Assembly: GCA_020072905.1 (NCBI GenBank)
Contig: JAIQGB010000275.1
Location: forward strand, 1-6,202
Reading direction: 5' to 3'
DNA: 6,202 nt
Source of the DNA: Terriglobia bacterium
GTDB lineage: Bacteria > Acidobacteriota > Terriglobia > UBA7540
A program made the translations under genes and the position numbers. Below, in pieces: positions 1 to 5,997 of the stretch (position 1 is its first letter; each line of letters starts with the position of its first letter). The notes under the pieces were generated by a model that saw only the letters and a list, made by a program, of their open reading frames with translations, did not search any database and was not told where the DNA came from.

Positions 1-499
1 AGCGGAAGGCCTGGGGCGTCTGCGCCAGCACGATGCGCTCGCGCGGGATGGTGCCGAGGATGATCTGCCGCTCGATCTGCTTGACGGTGTCGACGCTGGG
101 AATGCCCAGGATGGCTGCGCCGTCTTTGCGCGCCGCCTCGACCACCCGCCGGATCATTTCCAATTCGATGAAGGGCCGCACGGCATCGTGCACGACGACG
201 ATTTCCGTTCCCGGCGGGGCCTCCGCCAGGGCGCGAGCTACGGTTTCCTGGCGCGTGGCGCCGCCGGCAACGAGTTGCACGGACTGGGAGAAATGTTCGC
301 GAGCCACGTCCGCGTCCACGCGTTCCATGTCGTCCGGCCGGAGAGCGAGAATGACGTCATGAACGGCCTCCGAGGCGGCGAACTTGCGCAGCGTGTGAAT
401 GAAGATCGGGATTCCCTCGAGGGAGAGAAACTGCTTGGGCGTGCCCCCACCCATGCGCACACCCAACCCTGCCGCCGGGATGATGGCGAGAACGCTCAT
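1..499 (-). CDS. ispD: 2-C-methyl-D-erythritol 4-phosphate cytidylyltransferase, 3' part missing
   Basis: This enzyme transfers CMP from CTP to methylerythritol 4-phosphate in the cytosolic MEP isoprenoid pathway. My own translation gives 166 residues before the window edge; the family is about 230 residues, so the C-terminal part, including the dimerisation arm and last substrate-binding lysine, lies outside. Visible family motifs are the N-terminal nucleotide-binding loop IIPAAGLGVRMG (residues 6-17) followed by PKQF (21-24), GGATRQETV (79-87), VVHDAVRPF (102-110) and AQTPQAF (159-165). R15 and K22 match the CTP-binding Arg and Lys of E. coli IspD, and R153 aligns with its Arg157. The ATG at 499 is chosen because it sits directly before the canonical IspD N-terminus; the upstream GGA is only a weak ribosome-binding site. 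It lies 113 bp downstream of the YacL-type gene on the same strand, an order seen as yacL-ispD in Firmicutes, so co-transcription is likely. ispF may follow outside the window. Confidence 0.95.
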   Translation of the reverse strand, partial: MSVLAIIPAAGLGVRMGGGTPKQFLSLEGIPIFIHTLRKFAASEAVHDVILALRPDDMERVDADVAREHFSQSVQLVAGGATRQETVARALAEAPPGTEIVVVHDAVRPFIELEMIRRVVEAARKDGAAILGIPSVDTVKQIERQIILGTIPRERIVLAQTPQAFR

Positions 500-509
500 A
501 AGCAAGTCC

Positions 510-537
510 AAAGTTGAAAGTCGAGAGTCGAGAGTCT
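510..537 (+). repeat. Heptameric tandem repeat, array 1
   Basis: Four consecutive 7-bp units (AAAGTTG, AAAGTCG, AGAGTCG, AGAGTCT) lie just upstream of the ispD start, on the strand opposite the gene. The middle units differ by single bases. The core is GAAGTC-like and matches two other arrays in this window. No function is known to me. Confidence 0.75.
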
Positions 538-580
538 GAAAACCACCAAAGCAAGCCGTATTGCTTGTTCGCCCGCCTTT

Positions 581-615
581 CCTTCAGCCTTCAGACTTCA
601 TCCTTCACGCTTTCA
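581..615 (-). repeat. Heptameric tandem repeat, array 2
   Basis: Read on the minus strand, five 7-bp units begin at the TGA stop codon of the PIN-TRAM gene: TGAAAGC, GTGAAGG, ATGAAGT, CTGAAGG and CTGAAGG. The last two are identical. The array is inverted relative to array 1 in the same 113-bp gap. AGTCTGAA at 533-540 and TTCAGACT at 590-597 are perfect reverse complements, so the gap could fold into a loose stem-loop. Confidence 0.7.
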
Positions 616-1629
616 TTGGTGCATCGCCTCGACGCGCTGCCGGTCGTCGTATTTTCCGAAGATCATCTTCCCCGCGGTGGTCTGGAGAACGCTGGTCACG
701 GAAATGTCGATGGTTTTGGAGATCATCTTCTTGGCGTTGTCCACCACCACCATGGTTCCGTCGTCGAGGTAGGCCACCCCCTGGTTGTATTCCTTGCCTT
801 CTTTCAGGATGAAGACGCGCATGATCTCACCCGGAAGCACGACCGGCTTCAGGGCGTTGGCGAGCTCGTTGACGTTCAGCACCGGCAGGCCTTGGAGTTG
901 CGCCACCTTGTTCAGGTTGAAGTCGTTGGTGACGATCTTCCCTTCGTAGAGCCGGGCCAGCTCGATGAGTTTCATATCCACGTCGCGCACCGCGGGGAAG
1001 TCATCCTCGACGATCTGCACGTGGATGGTGGCCATCTTCTGCATGCGTTGCAGGATGTCGAGACCCCGCCGGCCGCGGTTGCGCTTCAGCGAGTCGGAGG
1101 AATCGGCGATGAGTTGCAGCTCGCGCAGGACGAACTGCGCGACGATGAGGATGCCGTCCACAAAGCCCGTCTCGCAAATGTCCGCGATTCGGCCGTCGAT
1201 AATGACGCTGGTGTCGAGGATTTTGTAATTCTTCTTCGGCTGGCGCTCGCCGCTGAAGAGGCCGCCCAGCGCCGACAGGTTGAGCAGGTCACCCTTGTTG
1301 GCGCCCAGAATCAGTCCCACATAGGCCATGAGCAGCAGCAGGGTCACCTGGAAGAACGAAAGCACGCTCCTGTCGATGGACGTCAGGTTGAGCAGGTGGC
1401 TCATCATCAACGCGCCCAGAATTCCCAGGATGGATCCCACCGCGGCGCCAATCAGTCGCTTCAGGCTGGCCTGCTCCAGCCGTATCTCGAAGAAGACGAA
1501 AAACATTCCCAGCCCGGCTCCTAACAAAGCCGCCGGCCATGAAGACAGATGAAAAGGCTGCAAGTGATACGACGCAGAACTGAGAACGAGCACAAAAACG
1601 GCTCGAATTGCCCACAATTCCCAGGGCAT
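613..1629 (-). CDS. Membrane-anchored PIN-TRAM domain protein, YacL-like
   Basis: A 338-residue putative membrane-bound ribonuclease of the YacL type. Hydrophobic stretches at about residues 8-24, 32-48, 58-80 and 90-110 suggest four transmembrane helices. A PIN nuclease domain follows from about 135 to 255: KILDTSVIIDGRI (136-148) supplies D139 and D145, RELQ supplies E170, RGRRGLD is at 185-191, VDMKL supplies D218, and IVTNDFNLNKVA (232-243) supplies D236. These fit the acidic metal-binding residues of PIN nucleases. Residues about 262-325 form a TRAM domain, a predicted RNA-binding beta-barrel, and the length fits the family. The ATG at 1629 is supported by GGAGGT eight bases upstream. 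An extended -10 promoter and a stem-loop precede it, and ispD follows on the same strand. The cellular substrate is not known to me, so nuclease activity is inferred from the acidic residues. Confidence 0.93.
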   Translation of the reverse strand: MPWELWAIRAVFVLVLSSASYHLQPFHLSSWPAALLGAGLGMFFVFFEIRLEQASLKRLIGAAVGSILGILGALMMSHLLNLTSIDRSVLSFFQVTLLLLMAYVGLILGANKGDLLNLSALGGLFSGERQPKKNYKILDTSVIIDGRIADICETGFVDGILIVAQFVLRELQLIADSSDSLKRNRGRRGLDILQRMQKMATIHVQIVEDDFPAVRDVDMKLIELARLYEGKIVTNDFNLNKVAQLQGLPVLNVNELANALKPVVLPGEIMRVFILKEGKEYNQGVAYLDDGTMVVVDNAKKMISKTIDISVTSVLQTTAGKMIFGKYDDRQRVEAMHQ

Positions 1630-1637
1630 TGTCTTCC

Positions 1638-1643
1638 ACCTCC
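1638..1643 (-). promoter_or_regulatory. Ribosome-binding site of the PIN-TRAM gene
   Basis: GGAGGT on the minus strand, eight bases before the ATG at 1629. It is the best Shine-Dalgarno sequence in the window and fixes the start of this gene. Confidence 0.85.
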
Positions 1644-1676
1644 AATCTAGGGGCTTGTATGTTCATTAGTAATCAG

Positions 1677-1702
1677 GTCCCCCGCCCCCCTGGGCGGAGG
1701 AC
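1677..1702 (-). promoter_or_regulatory. Strong 5'-leader stem-loop before the PIN-TRAM gene
   Basis: On the minus strand the arm GTCCTCCGCCC (1702-1692) and the arm GGGCGGGGGAC (1687-1677) pair over 11 bp, with one U-G wobble and a four-base loop AGGG. The stem starts only a few bases after the transcription start predicted from the promoter at 1715-1742, so the transcript would begin almost directly with this hairpin. The ribosome-binding site lies 34 bases downstream and stays free. No U-tract follows, which argues against an intrinsic terminator. A 5'-end stabilising stem is the simplest reading, but this is inference. Confidence 0.6.
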
Positions 1703-1714
1703 ACTTCGCGACTG

Positions 1715-1742
1715 AGTATAGCACTGCACCTTACAGGGTCAA
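1715..1742 (-). promoter_or_regulatory. Sigma-70-type promoter with extended -10
   Basis: On the minus strand TTGACC (1742-1737, five of six matches to TTGACA) is followed after 16 bp by TATACT (1720-1715, five of six matches to TATAAT). A TG one base upstream of the -10 gives the extended form TGCTATACT. Transcription would start near 1708 and leave a leader of roughly 80 bases before the PIN-TRAM start. It lies in the 158-bp gap after der, so the PIN-TRAM gene and ispD can be expressed independently of der. Confidence 0.7.
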
Positions 1743-1787
1743 AACGGGCTCCCGCTCGAGGGTCTCACTTTCCGAAGATGGCTCTTT

Positions 1788-3158
1788 CTAGTGGCGCGCT
1801 CGGGATTTGATGACGATGGGGGTGCCCAGGAATCCGAACCGTTCCCGGATGCGGTTCGCGAGAAAACGCTCGAACGAGAAATGGAACTTGCCGGGACGGT
1901 TGCTGAAGGCGATAAACGTGGGCGGCGCCACGCCCGCCTGCGTCAGATAGTAGAGCCGGACAGGCCTTCCGGCTGGGGAGGTCGCGCGGGCGAAGTCCAC
2001 CTCTGCGAGGAACCGATTCATCTCCGCGGTGCCGACGCGCCGGCGCCGGGCGGCGGCGACCTCGACGATGGTGGTGAGGAGCTTGTCCAGCCGCTGCCCG
2101 CGCAGAGCCGAAACAAAGACGAGTGGCGCGTAGTCGAGATACTTCATCCGCTGGCGGATTTCGTGTTCGTATTCCTGGGTGGTGGTGGGGCCCTTCCGCA
2201 CGGTGTCCCATTTGTTGACGACGATGATCACCGAGCGATGGCTCTCGTGGGCGTAGCCGCCGATGTGAGTATCGAGCGCCGTCACGCCCTCCGTCGCGTC
2301 GAGGATGAGCAGCGCCACGTCGGCGCGCTCCAGGTGCCTGCGGGCCTGAATGACGCTCAGTTTTTCCGCCAGCAGTTTGGTTTTCCCCTTGCGCCGGATG
2401 CCCGCCGTGTCCACGAAGCGGAAGCGCCGGCCATCGCGTTCGAGCTCGGCGTCCACGGCGTCGCGCGTGGTGCCGGGCAGCGGCGTGACGATCGAGCGCT
2501 CCTCGTTGAGCAGGCAATTGAGGAGGGTCGATTTCCCCACGTTCGGCCGGCCGATGATGGCGACGTGGATGGGTTCGCCGGGGGCGGCAAAGTGCTCATC
2601 GTCGCCCTGTGCCGTGGCACCAGCTTCATCGCTTCGGCGGTCAGAGACCGCCGCTACAGTGGCGGGGATATCCACTGTGACGTGCGCGAGCAGATCGTCC
2701 ACGCCCAGCCCGTGCTCGGCGGAGAGAGGGAAAAGGTTCGCGATTCCCAGGCGATGAAACTCCGCGGCGAGCGGCGAATGCTGGGCGGTGTCAATCTTGT
2801 TGACGGCGAGAGAGAGCGGTCGCCCGGTCTTCCTCAGCAGCGCCGCCAGTTCTTCATCGAGCGGCACGATGCCCTGGCGGGCGTCGACAACCAGGACCAG
2901 ATGTGCCGCCTCTTCGATGGCCACGCGCGCCTGGCGGAAAATCTCGGTGGGGATCAGTTCCTGCTCGGCGGGAATCATCCCGCCCGTATCCACGACTTCG
3001 AACTCTTTTCCCATCCACTCCGCGGGCGCGTAGAGGCGGTCGCGCGTCATCCCGGGCTCGTTGCCCACCAGCGCGCGCCGCCGCCCGCAAATCCGGTTGA
3101 ACAGTGTGGATTTGCCCACGTTTGGACGGCCGAGAATCACGATGCGGGGAAGCGGCAT
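1788..3158 (-). CDS. der: Ribosome biogenesis GTPase Der (EngA)
   Basis: Der is an essential cytosolic GTPase with two tandem G domains that assists late assembly of the 50S ribosomal subunit. The product has 456 residues, within the usual 440-490. G domain 1 shows GRPNVGKST (10-18), PGMTRD (35-40), DTGG (57-60), NKID (120-123) and SAE (146-148). After a linker rich in Asp, Glu and Ala (about 165-197), G domain 2 shows GRPNVGKST (203-211), PGTTRD (228-233), DTAGIRRKGK (250-259), NKWD (315-318) and SALRG (350-354). The KH-like C-terminal domain, which mediates RNA contact, runs from about 370 to the end and contains FSNRPGKF (418-425). All GTPase motifs are intact. I chose the ATG at 3158, next to the conserved MPLPRIVILG start. 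An in-frame TTG at 3176 would add six residues with no family support. Neither start has a clear Shine-Dalgarno sequence. It is divergent from the helicase gene and 158 bp upstream of the PIN-TRAM gene. Confidence 0.97.
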   Translation of the reverse strand: MPLPRIVILGRPNVGKSTLFNRICGRRRALVGNEPGMTRDRLYAPAEWMGKEFEVVDTGGMIPAEQELIPTEIFRQARVAIEEAAHLVLVVDARQGIVPLDEELAALLRKTGRPLSLAVNKIDTAQHSPLAAEFHRLGIANLFPLSAEHGLGVDDLLAHVTVDIPATVAAVSDRRSDEAGATAQGDDEHFAAPGEPIHVAIIGRPNVGKSTLLNCLLNEERSIVTPLPGTTRDAVDAELERDGRRFRFVDTAGIRRKGKTKLLAEKLSVIQARRHLERADVALLILDATEGVTALDTHIGGYAHESHRSVIIVVNKWDTVRKGPTTTQEYEHEIRQRMKYLDYAPLVFVSALRGQRLDKLLTTIVEVAAARRRRVGTAEMNRFLAEVDFARATSPAGRPVRLYYLTQAGVAPPTFIAFSNRPGKFHFSFERFLANRIRERFGFLGTPIVIKSRARH

Positions 3159-3177
3159 ATCTGTGGTCAAAATCAAG

Positions 3178-3205
3178 AAGTCAGAAGCCAGGAGTCAGAA
3201 GTCAG
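3178..3205 (+). repeat. Heptameric tandem repeat, array 3
   Basis: Four uninterrupted 7-bp units (AAGTCAG, AAGCCAG, GAGTCAG, AAGTCAG) lie 20 bp upstream of the der ATG. The first and last are identical and the middle two differ from them by one base each. In shifted phase the core is AGAAGTC, which matches the units of arrays 1 and 2. Function unknown. Confidence 0.8.
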
Positions 3206-3454
3206 AATGCCAGCGCCGCGGCGCCGCGATCCGGAATTTCAAATCTGCAAGGGCTTTCCAACTGGGGCGTGGGAGAGAACCGAACACAACACTCCCTGGC
3301 CTCCCTCTCCCCGTATGGTATTCTTGCATATCCGGAGCCGCGACGAATCAACTCTGAGCATTCGGTCGACGAATGACCAAAGCGGAGTCTCCGCCGAGGG
3401 CGCGCCGGGACCGTGCGGTACTACCGGATTCTTCTCGACCGGCGCGATGAGGGA

Positions 3455-3464
3455 TTGACGTCAA
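3455..3464. promoter_or_regulatory. Perfect 10-bp palindrome upstream of the helicase gene, possible operator
   Basis: TTGACGTCAA is its own reverse complement and lies 49 bp before the helicase ATG. Its left half could also serve as a -35 hexamer (TTGACG), although no good -10 follows at 16-18 bp. Position and symmetry suit a binding site for a dimeric regulator, but I cannot assign one; it does not match the E. coli LexA box. Confidence 0.35.
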
Positions 3465-3513
3465 CTGTGAACTGGCGACTTTAGACGGCATTGTTCCTTT
3501 TGCTTTTTGAATC

Positions 3514-5454
3514 ATGGGAAGCACCAGCACGAAACCGGCAGAGAAGCCACCGCTCGAGCATATCTTCGGCCCGCACGGCTGGCTGGCGCGGCATCATCCC
3601 AACTACGAGTATCGCCGCGGGCAGCTGGAGATGGCGGAGGCCGTCGAGGCAGCACTGGGAAATCGCCACCACCTCATCGTCGAGGCGGGCACGGGCACCG
3701 GAAAGACGTTGGCCTATCTCGTGCCCATCCTCCGCAGCGGCCAGCGCGTCGTCATCTCGACGGGAACCAAAAATCTCCAGGAGCAGGTATTCTTTAAGGA
3801 TATTCCGTTCCTCAAAAAGCTCTTTCCGGAGATCCGCGCCACGCTGATGAAGGGCCGGCAGAATTATCTCTGTCGGCAGAAGCTCTACGACCTCGAGAAA
3901 CAGCCCGTGCTGAGCGGCATGGAGGAAGTGGATCTCTATGCGCAGATCCGCGCGTGGGAGAAGCGCACCGAGACTGGCGACCGGGCGGAAGTCGCCAACC
4001 TGCCGGATGCGAGCGAACTCTGGTCACGCATCGACGCGCGGAGCGAATCCTGCACGGGGCAGAAGTGCCAGCAATTCGAGAAGTGCTTCATCACCTGGAT
4101 GCACCAGCGCGCCGCCGAGTCCGACATCATCATTGTCAACCATTACCTTTTCTTCGCGGACCTCGCCTTGCGGCAGATGGAATTTGCGAGCCTGCTGCCC
4201 GACTACACGGCCCTCGTGATGGACGAGGCGCACCAGATTGAAGACGTGGCGACGCAATACTTCGGCTTGCAGGTCTCCAACTATCGCGTTGAGGAACTGG
4301 CGCGCGATACGGAAGCCACCCTGCGAGTGAAGAGCATCCGGAGCGCGGAATCCTTGGCCGCGGTGGCGGAGATGCGCCGCCGGGCCGAGCAGTTTTTCGA
4401 GCTCTTTCCCGCCCGGGAAGGCCGGACGGCATTCGACAATCGCGACAAGCTGCTGGAAGCCAACCCGGGGACGTATTCGTCCCTGCTCAACGCTTTCGTG
4501 CGCCTGGAGACAGAGCTCCTGCGGCTCAAGGACCGCCCGGAGGAGATCAACAACCTGGCGCGGCGCGCGGAGGAGCTGCGCAAGGGATTCGAGTTCGTCC
4601 TGGAAAGCAAAGAGCGCAATTTTGTTTTCTGGTGGGAGCGGCGCGGGCGCGGCGTTTTTCTGGAAGCCTCGCCAATCGATGTCTCCGCGCTCCTGCGCGC
4701 GCGGCTCTTCGAGAAGATGGATACCGTCGTGCTCACCTCGGCCACCCTCGCCGTGGGCGGAACGTTCGATTTTCTGAAGCGGCGCCTGGGCCTTCAGTCC
4801 GGGAAAGAGAAGATCGTCGATTCGCATTTTGATTTCGCGCGCCAGGCTCTGCTCTACACGCCGCTGCACCTTCCCGACCCGCGCCAGCCGGATTTTGCCC
4901 GGATGGCGGCGGAAGAAGTCGTGCAAATCCTCAAGGCCACGCGCGGCCGCGCCTTTGTGCTTTTCACCTCCCACCAGCAGATGCGCGACGTTCACGAGCG
5001 CGTCCGGCGCCGCCTGCGCTATCCGCTGCTCTTGCAGGGGACCGCGCCGCGCACCGCGCTGCTCGACCGCTTCCGCTCCACTCCGCACGCGGTGCTCTTC
5101 GCGACCAGCTCCTTCTGGCAGGGCGTGGACGTGCAGGGCCAGCAGTTGAGCGCGGTGATCATCGACCGCCTGCCTTTCGCCGTCCCCAGTGACCCCGTCG
5201 TCGCGGCGCGCATCCGCATGATCAACGAAGACGGCGGCAACGCTTTTGCGGAATACCAGACGCCCGAGGCGGTCATCGCGCTCAAGCAGGGATTCGGCCG
5301 ACTGATCCGCAGCGAGGCGGATCGCGGCGTGCTGGCCATTCTCGACCACCGCATCGTTCGCATGCCTTACGGGCGTGCCTTCTTCGACAGCCTGCCCGGC
5401 TACCGGCGCACCGAGCGGCTGGAAGATGTGAAGGCCTTTATGCGAGAATGCTAG
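3514..5454 (+). CDS. dinG: ATP-dependent DNA helicase, DinG/YoaA type with iron-sulfur cluster
   Basis: A 646-residue superfamily 2 helicase of the XPD/DinG class, which unwinds DNA 5' to 3' during repair. Helicase motifs run in order: Walker A EAGTGTGKT (57-65), STGTKNLQ (82-89, motif Ia), the DEAH box (237-240), TSAT (408-411), SFWQGVDVQG (533-542, motif V) and QGFGRLIR (592-599, motif VI). Four cysteines (C120, C180, C185, C191) between Walker A and the DEAH box have the arrangement of the 4Fe-4S cluster of this family, and all are present. Length and N-terminal layout resemble E. coli YoaA (about 640 residues) more than E. coli DinG (about 716), so the symbol names the family rather than a proven orthologue. 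The ATG at 3514 lies shortly before the conserved start of the helicase domain and has no recognisable Shine-Dalgarno sequence, only a T-rich stretch. queD follows after 61 bp. The palindrome at 3455-3464 is the only visible candidate for regulation. Confidence 0.94.
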   Translation: MGSTSTKPAEKPPLEHIFGPHGWLARHHPNYEYRRGQLEMAEAVEAALGNRHHLIVEAGTGTGKTLAYLVPILRSGQRVVISTGTKNLQEQVFFKDIPFLKKLFPEIRATLMKGRQNYLCRQKLYDLEKQPVLSGMEEVDLYAQIRAWEKRTETGDRAEVANLPDASELWSRIDARSESCTGQKCQQFEKCFITWMHQRAAESDIIIVNHYLFFADLALRQMEFASLLPDYTALVMDEAHQIEDVATQYFGLQVSNYRVEELARDTEATLRVKSIRSAESLAAVAEMRRRAEQFFELFPAREGRTAFDNRDKLLEANPGTYSSLLNAFVRLETELLRLKDRPEEINNLARRAEELRKGFEFVLESKERNFVFWWERRGRGVFLEASPIDVSALLRARLFEKMDTVVLTSATLAVGGTFDFLKRRLGLQSGKEKIVDSHFDFARQALLYTPLHLPDPRQPDFARMAAEEVVQILKATRGRAFVLFTSHQQMRDVHERVRRRLRYPLLLQGTAPRTALLDRFRSTPHAVLFATSSFWQGVDVQGQQLSAVIIDRLPFAVPSDPVVAARIRMINEDGGNAFAEYQTPEAVIALKQGFGRLIRSEADRGVLAILDHRIVRMPYGRAFFDSLPGYRRTERLEDVKAFMREC

Positions 5455-5502
5455 CTTCGTGGCCAGTTCGGAGCGGTTGGGCGGACACCAAGGGCGACGG
5501 AT

Positions 5503-5508
5503 AAAGGA
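5503..5508 (+). promoter_or_regulatory. Ribosome-binding site of queD
   Basis: AAAGGA seven bases before the ATG at 5516. It decides for this ATG over an in-frame GTG at 5459 that would add 19 residues without family resemblance. Confidence 0.7.
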
Positions 5509-5515
5509 CAACAGA

Positions 5516-5899
5516 ATGTTCGAGATTTCCGCGGAGTATTCATTCGCTGCTGGCCACGCGCTGCGCGGCTACAAGGGCAAGTGCGAGAACGTGCACGGGC
5601 ACAACTACAAAGTGCGGGTCATTGTGGCCGGAGAGCAACTCAACTCTATCGGCCTGCTGATGGACTTCGTGGACCTTCGCGCCGCCCTCAAAAGCACTGC
5701 GGAGCGGCTCGATCACCGCTTCATGAACGACCTCGAGCCCTTCGACATCTTGAACCCGTCGGCCGAAAATCTGGCCAAGTATTTCTGCGACAGCCTTGAA
5801 CCGCAGCTTCAACAGCACGGAGCGCGCCTTCGCGCCGTCACGGTTTGGGAGACCGACACGACCTCGGCGACGTACTTCCCACACAGCCACTCTCGATAG
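5516..5899 (+). CDS. queD: 6-carboxy-5,6,7,8-tetrahydropterin synthase (QueD)
   Basis: QueD converts 7,8-dihydroneopterin triphosphate to 6-carboxytetrahydropterin, an early step towards preQ0 and the queuosine modification of tRNA. The 127-residue product has the usual length of this single-domain T-fold family. The zinc ligands are H14 (AAGHAL), H27 and H29 (VHGHNY). The catalytic cysteine is C23 in CENVHGH; the CxxxHGH spacing is that of QueD rather than of 6-pyruvoyl-tetrahydropterin synthases lacking this Cys. LDHRFMND (65-72) supplies the partner Asp66 and His67, PSAENLAKYF (81-90) is the PTxENLA-like motif, and WETDTTSATY (111-120) supplies the substrate-binding Glu112. The ATG at 5516 has an AAAGGA site seven bases upstream. 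The gene lies 61 bp after the helicase on the same strand and could be read from the same transcript. Other queuosine genes (queC, queE, queF) are not in the window, so a related pterin role cannot be fully excluded. Confidence 0.93.
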   Translation: MFEISAEYSFAAGHALRGYKGKCENVHGHNYKVRVIVAGEQLNSIGLLMDFVDLRAALKSTAERLDHRFMNDLEPFDILNPSAENLAKYFCDSLEPQLQQHGARLRAVTVWETDTTSATYFPHSHSR

Positions 5900-5949
5900 C
5901 GTCCTGCCAGAAGGGCAAAAACAATTTTGAGGATTTCAAAACGCGCGGG

Positions 5950-5967
5950 GCCGTCCCTAAAGACGGC
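5950..5967. repeat. Small perfect hairpin between convergent genes
   Basis: GCCGTC (5950-5955) and GACGGC (5962-5967) pair perfectly around the loop CCTAAA, in the 98-bp gap between queD and the convergent gene to its right. No proper T-tract follows on the plus strand; on the minus strand TTTT comes seven bases after the stem. It may act as a weak bidirectional terminator, or it may be one copy of a dispersed palindromic repeat. Neither is proven here. Confidence 0.4.
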
Positions 5968-5997
5968 GGACAAAAGCAACTGTTCTTTCCGGCCCTG

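Larger units (their letters stand above)
3159..3513. other. Divergent intergenic region between der and the helicase
   Basis: These 355 bp hold no gene I can support: open frames on both strands lack family resemblance and ribosome-binding sites. It contains heptamer array 3 (3178-3205), a perfect 12-bp GC palindrome GCGCCGCGGCGC (3213-3224), a short inverted repeat CGGTA-C-TACCG (3416-3426) and the palindrome TTGACGTCAA (3455-3464). It must hold the promoters of both der and the helicase. I find no convincing -35/-10 pair for either; the best minus-strand and plus-strand candidates match the -10 consensus at only about half the positions. Confidence 0.6.

Noticed and set aside
658..730. Direct repeat GATCATCTTC at about 660 and 721
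   Set aside because: It lies inside the TRAM coding region, where KMIFGK and KMISKT are encoded with similar codons; coding coincidence is sufficient.
514..1524. Long plus-strand open frame opposite the PIN-TRAM gene
   Set aside because: The His/Asp/Val-rich translation has the low-complexity look of an antisense frame, while the minus strand encodes clear PIN and TRAM domains with a good ribosome-binding site.
1677..1702. G-quadruplex in the G-rich minus-strand stretch
   Set aside because: Only two separate long G runs are present on this strand, and the sequence pairs better as an 11-bp hairpin.
1735..1787. Possible intrinsic terminator of der (CGGGAGCCCG followed by TTTT on the minus strand)
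   Set aside because: The stem would have only three or four base pairs with a two- to four-base loop, and the TTTT overlaps the -35 element of the next promoter.
3178..3205. CRISPR-like array
   Set aside because: The units are 7 bp and contiguous with no spacers; no cas gene is present.
1791..3458. Long plus-strand open frame opposite der
   Set aside because: It mirrors the der coding sequence in a GC-rich genome, shows no domain or family motif, and der on the other strand has every GTPase motif.
4024..5511. Long minus-strand open frame opposite the helicase and the start of queD
   Set aside because: No recognisable motif; it overlaps a complete helicase with all its motifs on the plus strand.
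5455..5515. preQ1 riboswitch before queD
   Set aside because: The 61-bp leader lacks the A-rich tail and pseudoknot pattern of a class I preQ1 riboswitch, and I see no convincing pairing for other classes.
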